Positions 22,336 through 34,106 of a DNA stretch of 64,000 bases are shown piece after piece. Positions within the stretch are counted from its first letter, which is position 1, and every line of letters starts with the position of its first letter. The stretch is taken from NCBI GenBank assembly GCA_014925825.1, contig JACGCK010000018.1, positions 310,001-374,000 on the forward strand, in the 5' to 3' direction. The translations under genes and the position numbers were made by a program. The notes beneath the pieces were generated by a model. It saw only the letters and a list, made by a program, of their open reading frames with translations. It was not told the DNA's origin and did not search any database. The DNA comes from Pholiota molesta. Its lineage: Eukaryota; Basidiomycota; Agaricomycetes; Agaricales; Strophariaceae.

Positions 22336-25157
22336 CACCTGGTCTGTTACGCTTGCTTTGCGCGTGCTCGGTAGATGCGTCATAAGCGCTTGTTCGGCAT
22401 CGGACTCTTCCCGGGCGTTGAATATCGCGCGGTTGTTTTGGAGCATGCGATGGGTGTAACTGACATATCTGCATTGCGGAAAGCATACTTACAGGCTAAC
22501 ATAAATCGTACCATAGAAAATAGTAATGCCTATTGATTGGGATCGCGGTGCATGTCAAGTCATTGCTTTGAACATGAGCGATCAGATGTCGTGGGCTCAC
22601 GCGCGAGGACTCCGAGTCAGCACGATTCGGGAACCCGCATGAGACGCAAATGAAATACAAGAGGACGCAAGGAAGTTGATCTAGATCAAAGCCGTTTGAA
22701 CGCAAGCACCTGGACCCACAGAGATCGAAAGTCAAAACAGTATGCAACTAGAAAGGCTAGTTAGATCTTATTTCCTGTAAAAGCGCTGTAGACTGTAGCG
22801 TGCGGGTGTATGTGCGATCCTGATCGCACAAGGGGATGGAGATGGGCAGGAGATAGGCAAAGTCAACAGTGTCGGCAACCTCGGCATCTGGCATTTGAAA
22901 TGGCGCTGTCCGGTGTCCAACGGGGCATGCCCATCAACCATGTCCTCGACGTCAACTATGTATGTGCTCACCAGAACTCCTATACGCTATACGTACCTAG
23001 GGCTCAGATCCAATATCAACTCTGCCAACGCTCAAACGTGATTGAAAACACTTCACTTATGGGCTAGTCAACTAGTGCAGAAGGTCGCTAGAATCTTGGT
23101 GAGTTCAGGTATTCAACATGGGCTATGGGCGTTACTTATGTTCCGTCGTAAATCTGGCAAGCGCCAATGTATCCCCTCGTCGCCCTTGCACCTGGTACAT
23201 TGAGAACACGCACCTGCTATTATTGGACGATGCTGCTGCTAATGATTTGTGAAGATAAGCCAAAGGGTCAATATGCTTCTCGGGATTGCGGTGACTGGGA
23301 TCATGGCTGAGGGCAGGTGAGTAAATCTACGTCTTCAACGGTACTGCTTGCTCTCACATTTAATTTCAGCGCTCAATATTTCAGTCAACCCTTCGGCATC
23401 ATTCACTATAATTTCGCCGACACTACCGGCGGATCTAGCTCTGATCGTGCTTCGATCATCGTTAATACTTATAGTTCTTGTGGTCAATTGGATGAGATTG
23501 GTCGTCCTGGTTCTCTATCCGCCAGCATAGTCCTCTGAACATGCAAGTCATTCCATGTCATTGCCCACCAGTCATACTGTCATGCCTCCCCATGCACTGT
23601 GCGTCCCCAGGTCCCTGCCCTACCGTCTACGCGTACAAATGATGCAGCACATATTGCCTCATCTGCGGCGCGGAGACGTTCGAGGCGGTGGAAGGCTTCG
23701 GGCATCGTGGGCTTATTCATTCGAAGGTATGTTCTCGTCGCTCGCGTATCTGCACATATAGGCTGACGAAGTTCGCCCACTAGTCTTTCGACTTTCACCG
23801 CGTGATCCCACCAAATTTCCCATACGAACTTTCAACGAACTTTACGATCCCCGTCTTCGCATTGATTTTGCGGGAGGTTCGGCGACAGGCGAGATCCCTC
23901 TGGGATTGAAATTGGAGTTGAGGAGCGACCTGGACTCCCAAAGTTATGTGCAGGTGGCGGAGTGCTGAATTCCTGTATCGTAGATGGATCGACGAGAATG
24001 GCGGTAAGCGACTCTCCAGGTCATTGGGAAGGTTTACTCAGATGGACACCTCGCAGTGCTCAATCGGTCATGAACTTACCCTATGCTTGTCGACTGGATT
24101 CAATATCTGACCGCTTGGTGAGTTTATGGACCTCGCGTTTCTTCCCTTGGTTGAATGGACATATTCCAGGGTGAGATGGCACTCGCATCCCTAGCTTCGT
24201 TCTTTTTTTATCGCCATCGCATGTATATGGGTGAAAGTACAAACTCCCAACGTCCCTTTTATTCATGCTTTCGCAGCTAACACCCACTAGTGAATTCTAG
24301 CTACTCTATTTCTAAGGGGTAAACATCGCGCTGCCCGCACATCGACCAAATTTCACTCCGCATTGTTGCCGACATGTAATCTGTGTCAGGACGCGGCCCA
24401 CGCTGACCTCCCACCATACCATCTGCACGTGTGTACGAAGATCACAGCAGGGAAGCGTTCTGAGTAAGTGTGGCGCTATTAACGTTGCTGAAGCGCTTAC
24501 AGTTCTTCGTAGACTCATCACTCCTTGAACACCGATCGTACGCTCTCGCCACTCTCGTACATGATCCCCTTGGATCTGTGAAACGACAAACCCGTACGGC
24601 ATTGTCGTTGAAAAGATGGGTTCTAGCTCAATAAAAGTTTGATAAAAAAGCCTGACGCATCGTTTTACGACCGAGGGCACCTTTGGGAACAGGTCCGAAG
24701 ATTCAAGAAAACTTGTTAGTTGATCATGAACAAATCATGAACCGAAGTTGAACTGCAACAATCATACCGCTGCATATTCCCGCAGTCTTCTCGGCCGGCC
24801 CGATGACCGCAACTTCAACGTCTTTCACCCCGCTCTCATAATGGACATACGTTGGATATACGTACTATAAACGAGCAGAATCTTTATTCATGCCCTCGCT
24901 TACTATCAGCCAACTACATATCAGCTGAATTTTAAATACGTAAACCATGTTCACTTTGTAGATACTTAGGTTGGTTGTTCACCACGCTTTCGGCGATGAG
25001 ATTGCCACGGGCTCGAGGCTATTAGGAAAGAACACCCTAATATACAAGGTCAAGAAATATCACGTCGACATTCTATGCGTACATTCCCAAGGATCCGAAG
25101 TATTACTACGTTATCAAATTTCTGTATCAAAACTACTTAACTCCAGACATCGCTTAC
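22336..25157. other. gene-poor stretch with decayed coding-like fragments
   Basis: The best coding-like piece is at about 23788-23967 plus. It follows a possible acceptor CCCACTAG and reads FRLSPRDPTKFPIRTFNE and IDFAGGSATGEIPLG before a stop. I cannot assign it to a family or join it to further exons. The rest shows only short unsupported frames. Confidence 0.35.
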
Positions 25158-27812
25158 TTATATTGTAGCCTCACTGGCGAGAGATTCCTCCTTAGAATTG
25201 CCGTTCTGGCTAAACGCGCTTGCCTGAATGTTGTAAAGCTTTGCATATTCTCCTTTGGTTGATATAAGATGCTCATGAGATCCAGTTTCAACAATCGATC
25301 CATCTTTCATGCATCTAGTGATCGCGCAGACAAAATCTTGTCAGCAAAGAAGATCTAGAATGATTTAATACCCTCACATAATCATATCAGCGTATTTTGT
25401 GAGATGTCCGAAACGATGCGTAACGAATACCATCGTCTTGCCCTCTCGGACGTCGAGCAATCTTTTGAATAACTGCAGCTCTCCTTCTGCGTCCAACGCG
25501 GAGCTAGGTTCGTCAACAGCGACGAACTTGACTTTCCCTGACTTAAACCGCATGAAAGAGCGCGATCTAGAGGTAGTAGTAAACTATACATCAGCATCCA
25601 AGAAAGTACGGATTAAATTCGACCTACGCGACTATGCGTTGTTTTTCACCGCCGGATATATCTATCGCCTTTTTCAGCTTCTCGAGCTCCCCGTACAGCG
25701 GATGCGTTTTGTTTCCGTACAGGTTGAATTGAAATGTATCGATGAAAGGGTTGAGGCTAGTCTGTAAGCCATTCTTGAGTTTCTCTATGAACGGCAGCGA
25801 TCCACCTTCCTCGGCGGCTTCTCTGATCATCGTTGCATCGGAAGAGAACTCGGGATAGCCAAGGCCAATGTTCTCTTCAAGCTCACTGGATATATCAGAT
25901 TATCTTGACTGAGAATGGCAGTGGCTCGATGAATATCTTCTGTGCGATAGTCGATCGATGGATGGCCATCAATCATGATCTTTCCGGATGTCGGGTCATA
26001 AAGACGCGAGAGCAAGCGAACTAGTGTAGACTTCCCGCTTCCGTTTTCACCGACGACAACGACAAGCTGCCCTGCGTTGATTTTAAGTGAGATATCACTC
26101 AAACTGGGAGTGGTCTTCTGGCTTCCTGGATATGAAAAAGAAACTTCTCTGATATAGGTAAGTCACCGCATGTCGGACTAGCATAAAATAACGGAAAGTA
26201 AAACCTTAGTTCAAATGACATCCCTTTATCGGTTGATTCGTCTCTCTTCTCTGTTGGGGCGGATAAGGAATGTTTCCATCCTTGAGAGTATTGACTACAT
26301 TCTGCGCGTCGTAGAGCGAACGGATGGATTTAAGACTGCGCCTGAATTGCTCATTTGTTCTGAATAATGTCTCTAAAGACCATCGAAGAGTTGTAGATGA
26401 CCGCTGAAGAGTAGCAAGCGAAGCCACAGAGAATTTGCTAGGGTTAATAATCGCATTCAAGGCGCAGTATATCTAATAGCGAAATATTAGCATACATTAG
26501 CCTACAAATTCGTAGGTTTAAGACTTTACCATAGGTAGGTCATTCCAAAAGTTTGGTAAACATATCAAACGTTGGAGAAGGTCTGCGGCCGTAGCTACGG
26601 TATGGAGCCTCGTCGTTGTAGTCCCCAATTTGCGTGGGCCTTCTCATACTCTGGGGAAAGTGTCAGTGGTTCGTCATAAGTGAATATACAGTAGAAACTA
26701 CCATGAACGATCCATCCATTGAGGTTATTTGCGACGATGTCTTGACGATACGTTCCGTCAGCGAATGCCTCCAGGGCCTTCCGTCGTTGATAATCTTTGT
26801 TGTCAACAAAGGCGAAGCATACTAGACAAGATAAATCAGCACAAATCAAGTAGACGTGATCCATTATTCATACCTTTATGCCATATATATTTCGCAAATA
26901 GAGCAGACGTAATGGGCTTGCTTATGCAGAGGAGGGCAAATAAGGCCGCCTGTGTGCCGCGATAAGTGTACGATCAGGGCAAGTTGGCTGAACACCGTCA
27001 ACAATTCTGTTAGAAAACGAATTATATCCTCTAATGATTGCCATGCGTCACTCGCAGAACCTTCAGGAGTACTGGCGATTTCTAGCGACGTTTCAGCAAC
27101 AGTGATTTATGACTCAAATAAGAATGGTGTCTCCCAACCTTGCGAAGTCGGTATATCTACTTGAAGCTTAGCTGACGTTCCAAGATCAAGCGTAAGCAAT
27201 TAGTTGGCATACAACCTTTAGATATTTATCTCCCTTTCTCACCTTTCATCAAATAGAGGTTGAAATACGAGGTTACACGACTTCTCAAAATAGAGAGAGT
27301 GACGTCTCTGAATTTAGGAGTTCCTTCAGCGTTAACCCAACATTCAAAGCGCCAAATTAACAGGAAAGACCAACCCGTGCCAGATACAAGCGACGAACAA
27401 AGAACAGCTAATTTGCAATACAATCAACCACAGGATCCCTATCTTGTCCGGATTCCCTGTCAATAGTCCTTGCTCCACCTATTGAATACATAAGCGAAGA
27501 GCCGTATGGCATGGAAAGATATCGTATTATACGCACTTGGGACAGGAGCGAGCTCGAAAGGTGCAAGAGAATAGCGGCTTCTACACCCTTCCACGCCTGG
27601 CACATGAGGAAGAAGGTAAAATGGCGGGGTGATATGCGATAAATATCGAGGAAGAGTCGACTGTATAACGGATATGCTGATTTGATGATGTCGAGAAGCC
27701 GGCGTAAATTCAAGCTCGGAGGATGCCCGAGCTTCAGTTTCCAGAGCCCAAGCTGTACCTCTTCAATAATGATATCAGAGTCAACATGGACCTTCTGTTT
27801 CTCATCAGACAT
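25158..27812 (-). pseudogene. frameshifted ABC transporter (membrane plus ATP-binding domains)
   Basis: The start MSDEKQKVHVDSDIIIEE (27812) leads into an N-terminal membrane-associated region, then helices around 26630-27000. A typical cassette follows: Walker A GENGSGKST (about 26050), signature ISGGEKQRI (about 25640), Walker B/D-loop FVAVDEPSSALD and switch VTHRFGHL (25400-25530). The C-terminus reads SIVETGSHEHL and stops at 25158-25160. Introns can be placed in phase, for example 25567-25630. One-base shifts are needed near 26630 (after YEKAHAN), near 25876 (before ENIGLGYPE) and in several places between 26900 and 27450. As read, the protein cannot be made, so it is a pseudogene unless these are assembly errors. 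Intact relatives are ATP-driven membrane transporters; the substrate is unknown. Confidence 0.75.
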
Positions 27813-27977
27813 GATGAGGCCTTAGAGAAGGGTACGAGGGGGATGTTTTGTGGTTGGGCATTGATAACGATTATCGAGACGCTTATAACCTTTTTCGAGA
27901 TCACAGCCGCCGATTCTGCCACGAGGAAATAGATCGAAGAGACCGAATATGGAGCGTGAAAGAGTAATATTCTGCTA

Positions 27978-28405
27978 GGCGTTTTAATATGCTGGCAGTC
28001 CCCATCCTTATGGCAAAGCAACTATTAGCCATTGTACCACTCCGTGAGGCAGGCGAGTCATCTCTACGCGCATGTTGGAAGAGCGGCCACTGATTATTCC
28101 CAAATACGGCGATCCTGCCTATCCGCAACACGACTATCAGCTAGCCCCTATGTGCTTTGACGTGCGCTGTGGTGCGCATGCTTTGATCTGTGGGCGCAGC
28201 CCTTGCGTCGGGCCACATATTCTTATAAAGGACTGGCCGTCGGGAGCTATTGATGATAAGTAGTCATATCTTTTTCTAATGCCCCGGGTCCAAACGCCAA
28301 ACAGGGTTTCCGATTGACATAACGCGTCGAAGAGAGCATCGAGGTGTGAGCGTGGAGATACACGTTTTTTTCGGCGCGTCGTCGGCGGTGCGCTTGGGTC
28401 TGTAG
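27978..28405. repeat. dispersed about 430-bp block, copy 2
   Basis: Copy of 21908-22335 in the same orientation. It lies 166 bp upstream of the ABC transporter start (27812, minus strand), as copy 1 lies upstream of the gene starting at 21844. The shared position relative to two unrelated genes is the notable feature. Confidence 0.85.
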
Positions 28406-28967
28406 GCTGCCCTAGGCTGCCTCGTGAATGCCTCTTTTAAGAAGATCACAGACTCCTGAGCACGCAGACTACTCAATGATTGAAAAACTACATGATCGTT
28501 CTATAGCGATGTCAATAAAAATTCAAATTTGGTACAAGGCCATGGCAATCTCTCCAGGTCAATACCCCTCTTTCAAGAACAATCTGACACTCTATAAACA
28601 ACTTTGGGAAGTGGTAGAGAGGACGCCTCGGTGCAAAGGTCAAATCATAGCTCGCCTAAAACATCCGGACCACACGATAGATCCAGCTGTGCCTTTCTCA
28701 TAGCTCGACATTGGACCTTCTGATCATGGCTCCAGTAAGCTTTAGGATATGAGTTTTGGGTACTGGGTGAGGTTGGGGCAAGGCCAAGGTCCAGATTCAA
28801 TTAGGCGGAGCCGAAGTCATTGCCGTGCCGCACGGCAATACTTATCACATGACTCGTGATTTTCCGATCCCGACACGCGTCCGCCGTTCGCGTCCGCGGC
28901 TTTGCTTCTTACCACCACAACCAACGTTTTGGATACTATTTTTCTTGAATACTAAACTTCTTGGACC
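28406..28967. other. no gene supported; upstream region of coiled-coil gene
   Basis: A 91-codon plus frame (28428-28703) has no recognised motif. The last 200 bp before 28968 probably hold the promoter of the coiled-coil gene, without a clear TATA box. Confidence 0.4.
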
Positions 28968-31900
28968 ATGGACATAAACCATGGATATGGGTCTGGCGAC
29001 GTCGGAAAGGCTGGTGAAGCACCGACAGTACCTGCAAGGCCTAAACCGAAGCTATTTTCGATGGCTCAGAGCCACGCTCTTCTGGAAAGTAAACGATTGA
29101 ACACTTCTCATCTCTCAGAACAGCAAAATGTCTTGAATACTCGAATACGGATGGACTCTGCTCAGCCGCAACGCAAGACGGCCCTGCAGGCACCCGCGCG
29201 CATCTCGTTATCTCATCTTTCGAACACAAATCCAGCAAGGACTTCGACTCCTGTCTCTGCTCCTAGACTCAATGCATCATTGTACAACACCGAACGTCTT
29301 GAAAGTAACATGGAAAATGGTATGTGGTCTTATAGCGATCACTTCCTCGACTGAATTTTACCTACAGTCAATTCTTCTCCGGCATTCACCTCTTTTGAGT
29401 CTCCGGACCGCGCATATATTCAACCAAAAAGACCTTTTTCAGTTGCTCCAGATCCTCAGCGCACATTTCGACTATCTGCTCTTTATCACAGGCCGGAAAC
29501 ACCGCGTCAACAGGCTAACGATACGACAGCCCAGCCTGGGTCTATGGGCTCAGTCGGCAAATCACAGGGGAACGTGAAGGAAAGAGATAATATGGTACGT
29601 ATTTATACTATCTGAGCCCGCGTCTAATCATATCCCTCGCTCCAGTTCCAATACTTCAATTCAACTCTATCTGAAAACGAGCAACTGCGCGCCGAAAATC
29701 GACACCTTGAATCCACGAATGCACAGCTCTCTCGCAACATGGACGATTATCGCTCAAATCTCAACGTCCTCAACGAGCAGCTGAGCTCTGCGACTTCGGA
29801 AGTTAAGAATCTAAGACCAGCATTAGCGTCCGCTCGGGAGCGACTTGCCGTGAACGAAAGCGAGATCGCTACACTGAAAGCTAGCCTCACTAACACTAAG
29901 TCGGAGTTGGACACTGCCCTAGCGGAGCATAATTCTCTCAAGGAAGAACACGCACAGGAGACGCTCGAGAATGATAGATTGAGAGCGAGCGTCGAGACCG
30001 CTAAGAAAGGCATCGCTAAGCTTCTCATTGAGCGAGTCCTTATAAAATTTCTTCTTTCGACGATTAACGTGCTAGGCTAGATATGCTACTTTGGGCGAAC
30101 ATCTCAGGGAGTTGAAAAAAGGACACGATTCGCAGAAATCTCTGTATAGTGCGGTGGTCAAAGAATTCGAACAAACGAAAACGCTCGCAAAGTCGGGTCT
30201 TCAAGGTAAGATTTCCACGCATACATTCGAACAATATTCCGTCGCTCATTTCCTATCAGCTCTAGAGCCTATGCTCGACGATAGCAACACCATGGCCCGC
30301 GCTCAAGATACCAAGATCATTCTCAAGGAACTGCATGACGATCTCGTGGCTTGTAAGTTCCCTATCCACCCTCTGATCCGTTTTCGGACGTCCTCTAAAT
30401 ACCGCCTATATGCAGCCCAACAAGTTACCGACCTTCTTCGAAACAAGCTCCATCACCAAAGCTCCCAGCTCGCCGATGCTCAGAGCCGGGTCAGCGAGCT
30501 CGAAGAGGAGAAGCGGGGATCGCTGAAGGAACTTCTCGCCGCACGCCAGGAAGCGAAGCGGGAATATAAGCTGCTCATGGCTGTTGGTTCGTGTTTCTGG
30601 CCTTGGTCGCATTTTGACGCGTTCCTGAGGAAGTGAGCTGTAGAAGCGCAAATCGGAGAGCTTTCGGCGCGGTTGTCCGAGAGGGAAAGGGAGTCTATGG
30701 ATGCGCTCACGACTGCTGCCATTGGCGAGGTTGAGTTGAAAGCTGCGAAAGAACAGTAAGTTGCCTATGATCTTTGTCTTCCAGTTACTAGAAATCATGA
30801 AATTTCATGCAGGATCGATCGCTATCAGAAGGAAAGCGAAACCCAAGGGCTGGAATTGTGTTCTTTAAGGAAGGTCAAAGAAGAGTACGTTTTAATTCCG
30901 ACTTGTGATTATTTTGCTCAAATTTTGGAAAGGAATGTTTCGTCTCTATTGGCGCTTCAGGACGTAATCAACACTCGCGATAAGGAAATCATATCCCTCA
31001 AGGCAGATGTTAAAGCGCTGAACGAGTCGAAATCGGAATTACGTGCTCTGTAAGTTTGATCTTGATGACGAATCCAGCGTATATCTGTTTACAACACGCG
31101 TTCATAGCCTGGCTGAAAATAAAAAGAATCTGGCAGAAGCGGAGACGGAACTGAGAACCAAGGAGACGACCATCAGCACTTGCGCTAGGGATGTTGTCTC
31201 TCTGAATGCGGATCGGAAGGCGCTCATGGAATCGAAAGCGGAATTGCAAACATTGTAAGTCTCACCACCGTCAATTTACGGGCGTGGATCTGATGTGCAT
31301 CTGTAGACTGTCTGAAGCGAAGGAACGCCTCGCGGACAAAGTGGCCGAGTTGAAGTTGAGGAACCCGAATGAAGATTTGCTGATCAAAATACGAGAACTC
31401 GAGACGACGTGCGGTTCTCTGAAAGCAGCGTTGGAGGAGTAAGCCATGAGTTTATTGACCTTTGTCTCTTTCACTTAGCATTTGCAGGTCGCAGGAACAA
31501 TGTATCTTACGCGAGAGGTCGTTGACGAAACTTGAATCCCAACTGACGAAGAAACTGCACGACGCTGAGAGAGCGAATGTCGAATTGTATCGGATCTCCT
31601 CGTTTCGGCTATCGTTTTCCTTTCTAATTTGATCATGCTTTCAGGACGTCTTTTAATACAGCGCTTAGGGAATCGTCCGCTAGTGTTCAGGACCAGCTCA
31701 GAACTGTTCAAGCAGAGTTAAAGGAGGCATTGAACACGGCGTCGGTGGCGATGGAGAAATGCTCCGCCCTTGAAAGAGGCGAAAAAGCTGAACAGGAACG
31801 GCGTCAGAAGTAGATCGATATTTCACCGACTCGCTTGATTTCGTGCACTAAGCAATCTCTTTTTCTCCAGCCTTCTGGCCGAAATTGCAGCTGCGAAAGT

Positions 31901-33655
31901 CAGGCGCTATCATTGGATTCTGATCGTCTTCTGATGAGCTTTCAGACGGAATTGCGCACGGTCCAAGAAGAATTCAATGCAGCGAAGGTCGCAGCGTCAA
32001 ATGCAGTTGGTAAATGCTCCGTCCTCGAATCCAATGTCAAGAAGGCAGAGAAAGAGAGTAAGATGACACGGGAAAGGTAACCGAACGCTTGTTGGGCTGT
32101 TCGCATTTTGCTAATCTTCTCTTTGTAAGCTTTCTCGCCGAGATCGCTGAGCTCAAGGTGTGATGTTTTTGAATACCACGCACATCCGGACTGACGCTGC
32201 CTTTCAGACTCGCCTGGAAGCCCAGAGCGTTAGTTTGTTCCAGTCAAAAGAGGCTCTTAGTCTCTCGAAGGAAGAATCTGCGTCTCTGAAGGTATGTAAT
32301 ACGTGTATCGTCACTCAATATTATTACAGGGCTATTAGGAACGCATCGTCGCTGCTGGTGAACAACGCGAGATGTTGCAACTGGCATTGGACAACGCACA
32401 GTCTCTCGTCAAGGCCGAAGCGATGAGAGCGTCGACGGCCGAAAATCAGGTAGCATTGGCTCAAGCCCAAGCAGCTGATGCGAAAAAGGCCCTCGCGGAA
32501 GGCGAATCCAAGGTAACCTATTTGACTCGCCAACTTACAGACGCGCAGCAGGCCGCGAATAAGATGAAAAGCTCGGCGAATCTGAAAACTGAAGAGCATG
32601 TCAAACGTTTGGAGGATAGGATCGCGGAACTCGAGGACACAAACGAGCAGCTTTCTGCGCGTGCGGAGGAGCTATGGGCGCGTTATAAGGATGGCCGATT
32701 GGTGCGATATCTCTGTCTTGGTATTACTGATGTTGATGTTTTTCATAGACCGATAAAGAGAAGGAGTTTATTAGCTACCTTATAGATGAAGCCCAAAGCA
32801 TCCATGAAGAAAATGTAGTGAGAAAAGAGAACGAATTGCGGCGCGTGCGTACCGAACATTTTCCCATACATTTGGTGCAACCTGATATGAGATGTCTTTC
32901 CGCGCATCAGCGAGAGCATACGATACAGGCTCTAAATACCAAAGTTTCCGACCTTCAAGCTGTTGTAGCGCGGTCTATCAAGACTCAAGGAAGCGTTCTT
33001 GAACCATCGAATCAATCTATCGTCGATATCAAGACATGGCTGGCTTCAAGTCCCGACCATGTGGTATGCTTGGATCCTCATTCTTTTGCTGGCTGAGCGT
33101 TTGGGTCTCCTCTTGATTTCTGAACTCTTTAGCCCTCTGACCACAACATTGGAGACGTGCTTGAAGCTCCTTTGCCTGAGTCTCGCACGTCAGCTAACAT
33201 TTCAGCTCAAAATAGAGTTGAGGTTAACTGTTTATAGCAAATCCACGAATCGTCCTGATCAAGAGATGGACGCTGATTCTGAAGACGACATTCCACTCTC
33301 CGAACTGAGCAAACACTCGGACCCCGCAGTAGCCGGTGAAGATGAAAGGGTCAGCAAGAAACGCACCCGCCCTGCTTCACCAGCACCCCCCACCCCTGAA
33401 GAACTGAACCATTCAAAGCGACGGACTGTTAGTGTCACTCGTATAACTGCATGGCTGAACGCCAAAGCTTACTCGTTTTTATTCTTCTGATTCTTAGAAA
33501 AACTCAATTGGGAAAAGAGCTGCTACGGCGGCTACCATTGTACCGGCGCTAGAGACCAAGGCAAGTTTGAGCCTATTCCAATAATGGGTTCATTGTTAAC
33601 GTTAACGTTACAGAGTACGAGTGTGAAGTTCAAGGCGAAGAAACAGCGGAAGTAA
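28968..33655 (+). CDS. long coiled-coil nuclear-type protein, hypothetical
   Basis: The start ATG at 28968 begins a Ser/Pro/Arg-rich N-terminus of about 190 residues. Exons include 28968-29319, 29369-29592 and 29645 onward. From about 29650 to 33000 many small exons encode heptad-rich coiled coil: repeated SENEQLRAE-type blocks and three similar short exons near 30960-31440 built on the theme ISLKADVKALNESKSELRAL. The C-terminus turns acidic then basic (MDADSEDDIPLSEL, then KKRTRPASPAPP) and ends at TAA 33653-33655 after a GC-AG intron at 33561-33613. The layout of a disordered head, long central rod and basic tail resembles synaptonemal-complex or spindle-pole rod proteins, but I see no diagnostic domain. 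One donor near 30032 is unclear (possibly GC). Confidence 0.6.
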
Positions 33656-34106
33656 TTTGCACATTCTTTTCGAATTTTGGCTTTTTTTGTTCTATTATCG
33701 TGAGCGCTTGACCTTGACCTTGAGGTCTGCATTGGACGCTTGTTGTATAATTTCTTTTATGTTTTTGTTTGGTGGTAATTGATGTCTTCCAAACATGTTG
33801 ATTCTGATTTGCAATGTGTCTCGAGCATTGGCATAATGAGAGATTCGCAAGCACCTTTCAAGTGCAGATGGAGTTGAAGCTTGAATCTTGAAGTTCGATT
33901 TATTGTCCTTTCTCAGGTAAGTAAATGTTTTAATCAAGTCTTCATATCTGCCGAGAACCAGTCCTAAAATTGGATCTCGGTTAGGTGAATGATATTCGGT
34001 TAGAAGTGTGGGAATGGGATTATATGAGCGGTGATAAGTGGGGAGCCATTTTGCAGTGCCATTCTCCTTTGATCCATTACTCCAATCATCCTTGACTCCG
34101 GATCCG

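Noticed and set aside
28428..28703. 91-codon plus ORF upstream of the coiled-coil gene
   Set aside because: No motif, and it overlaps the end of the dispersed block; too short to support.
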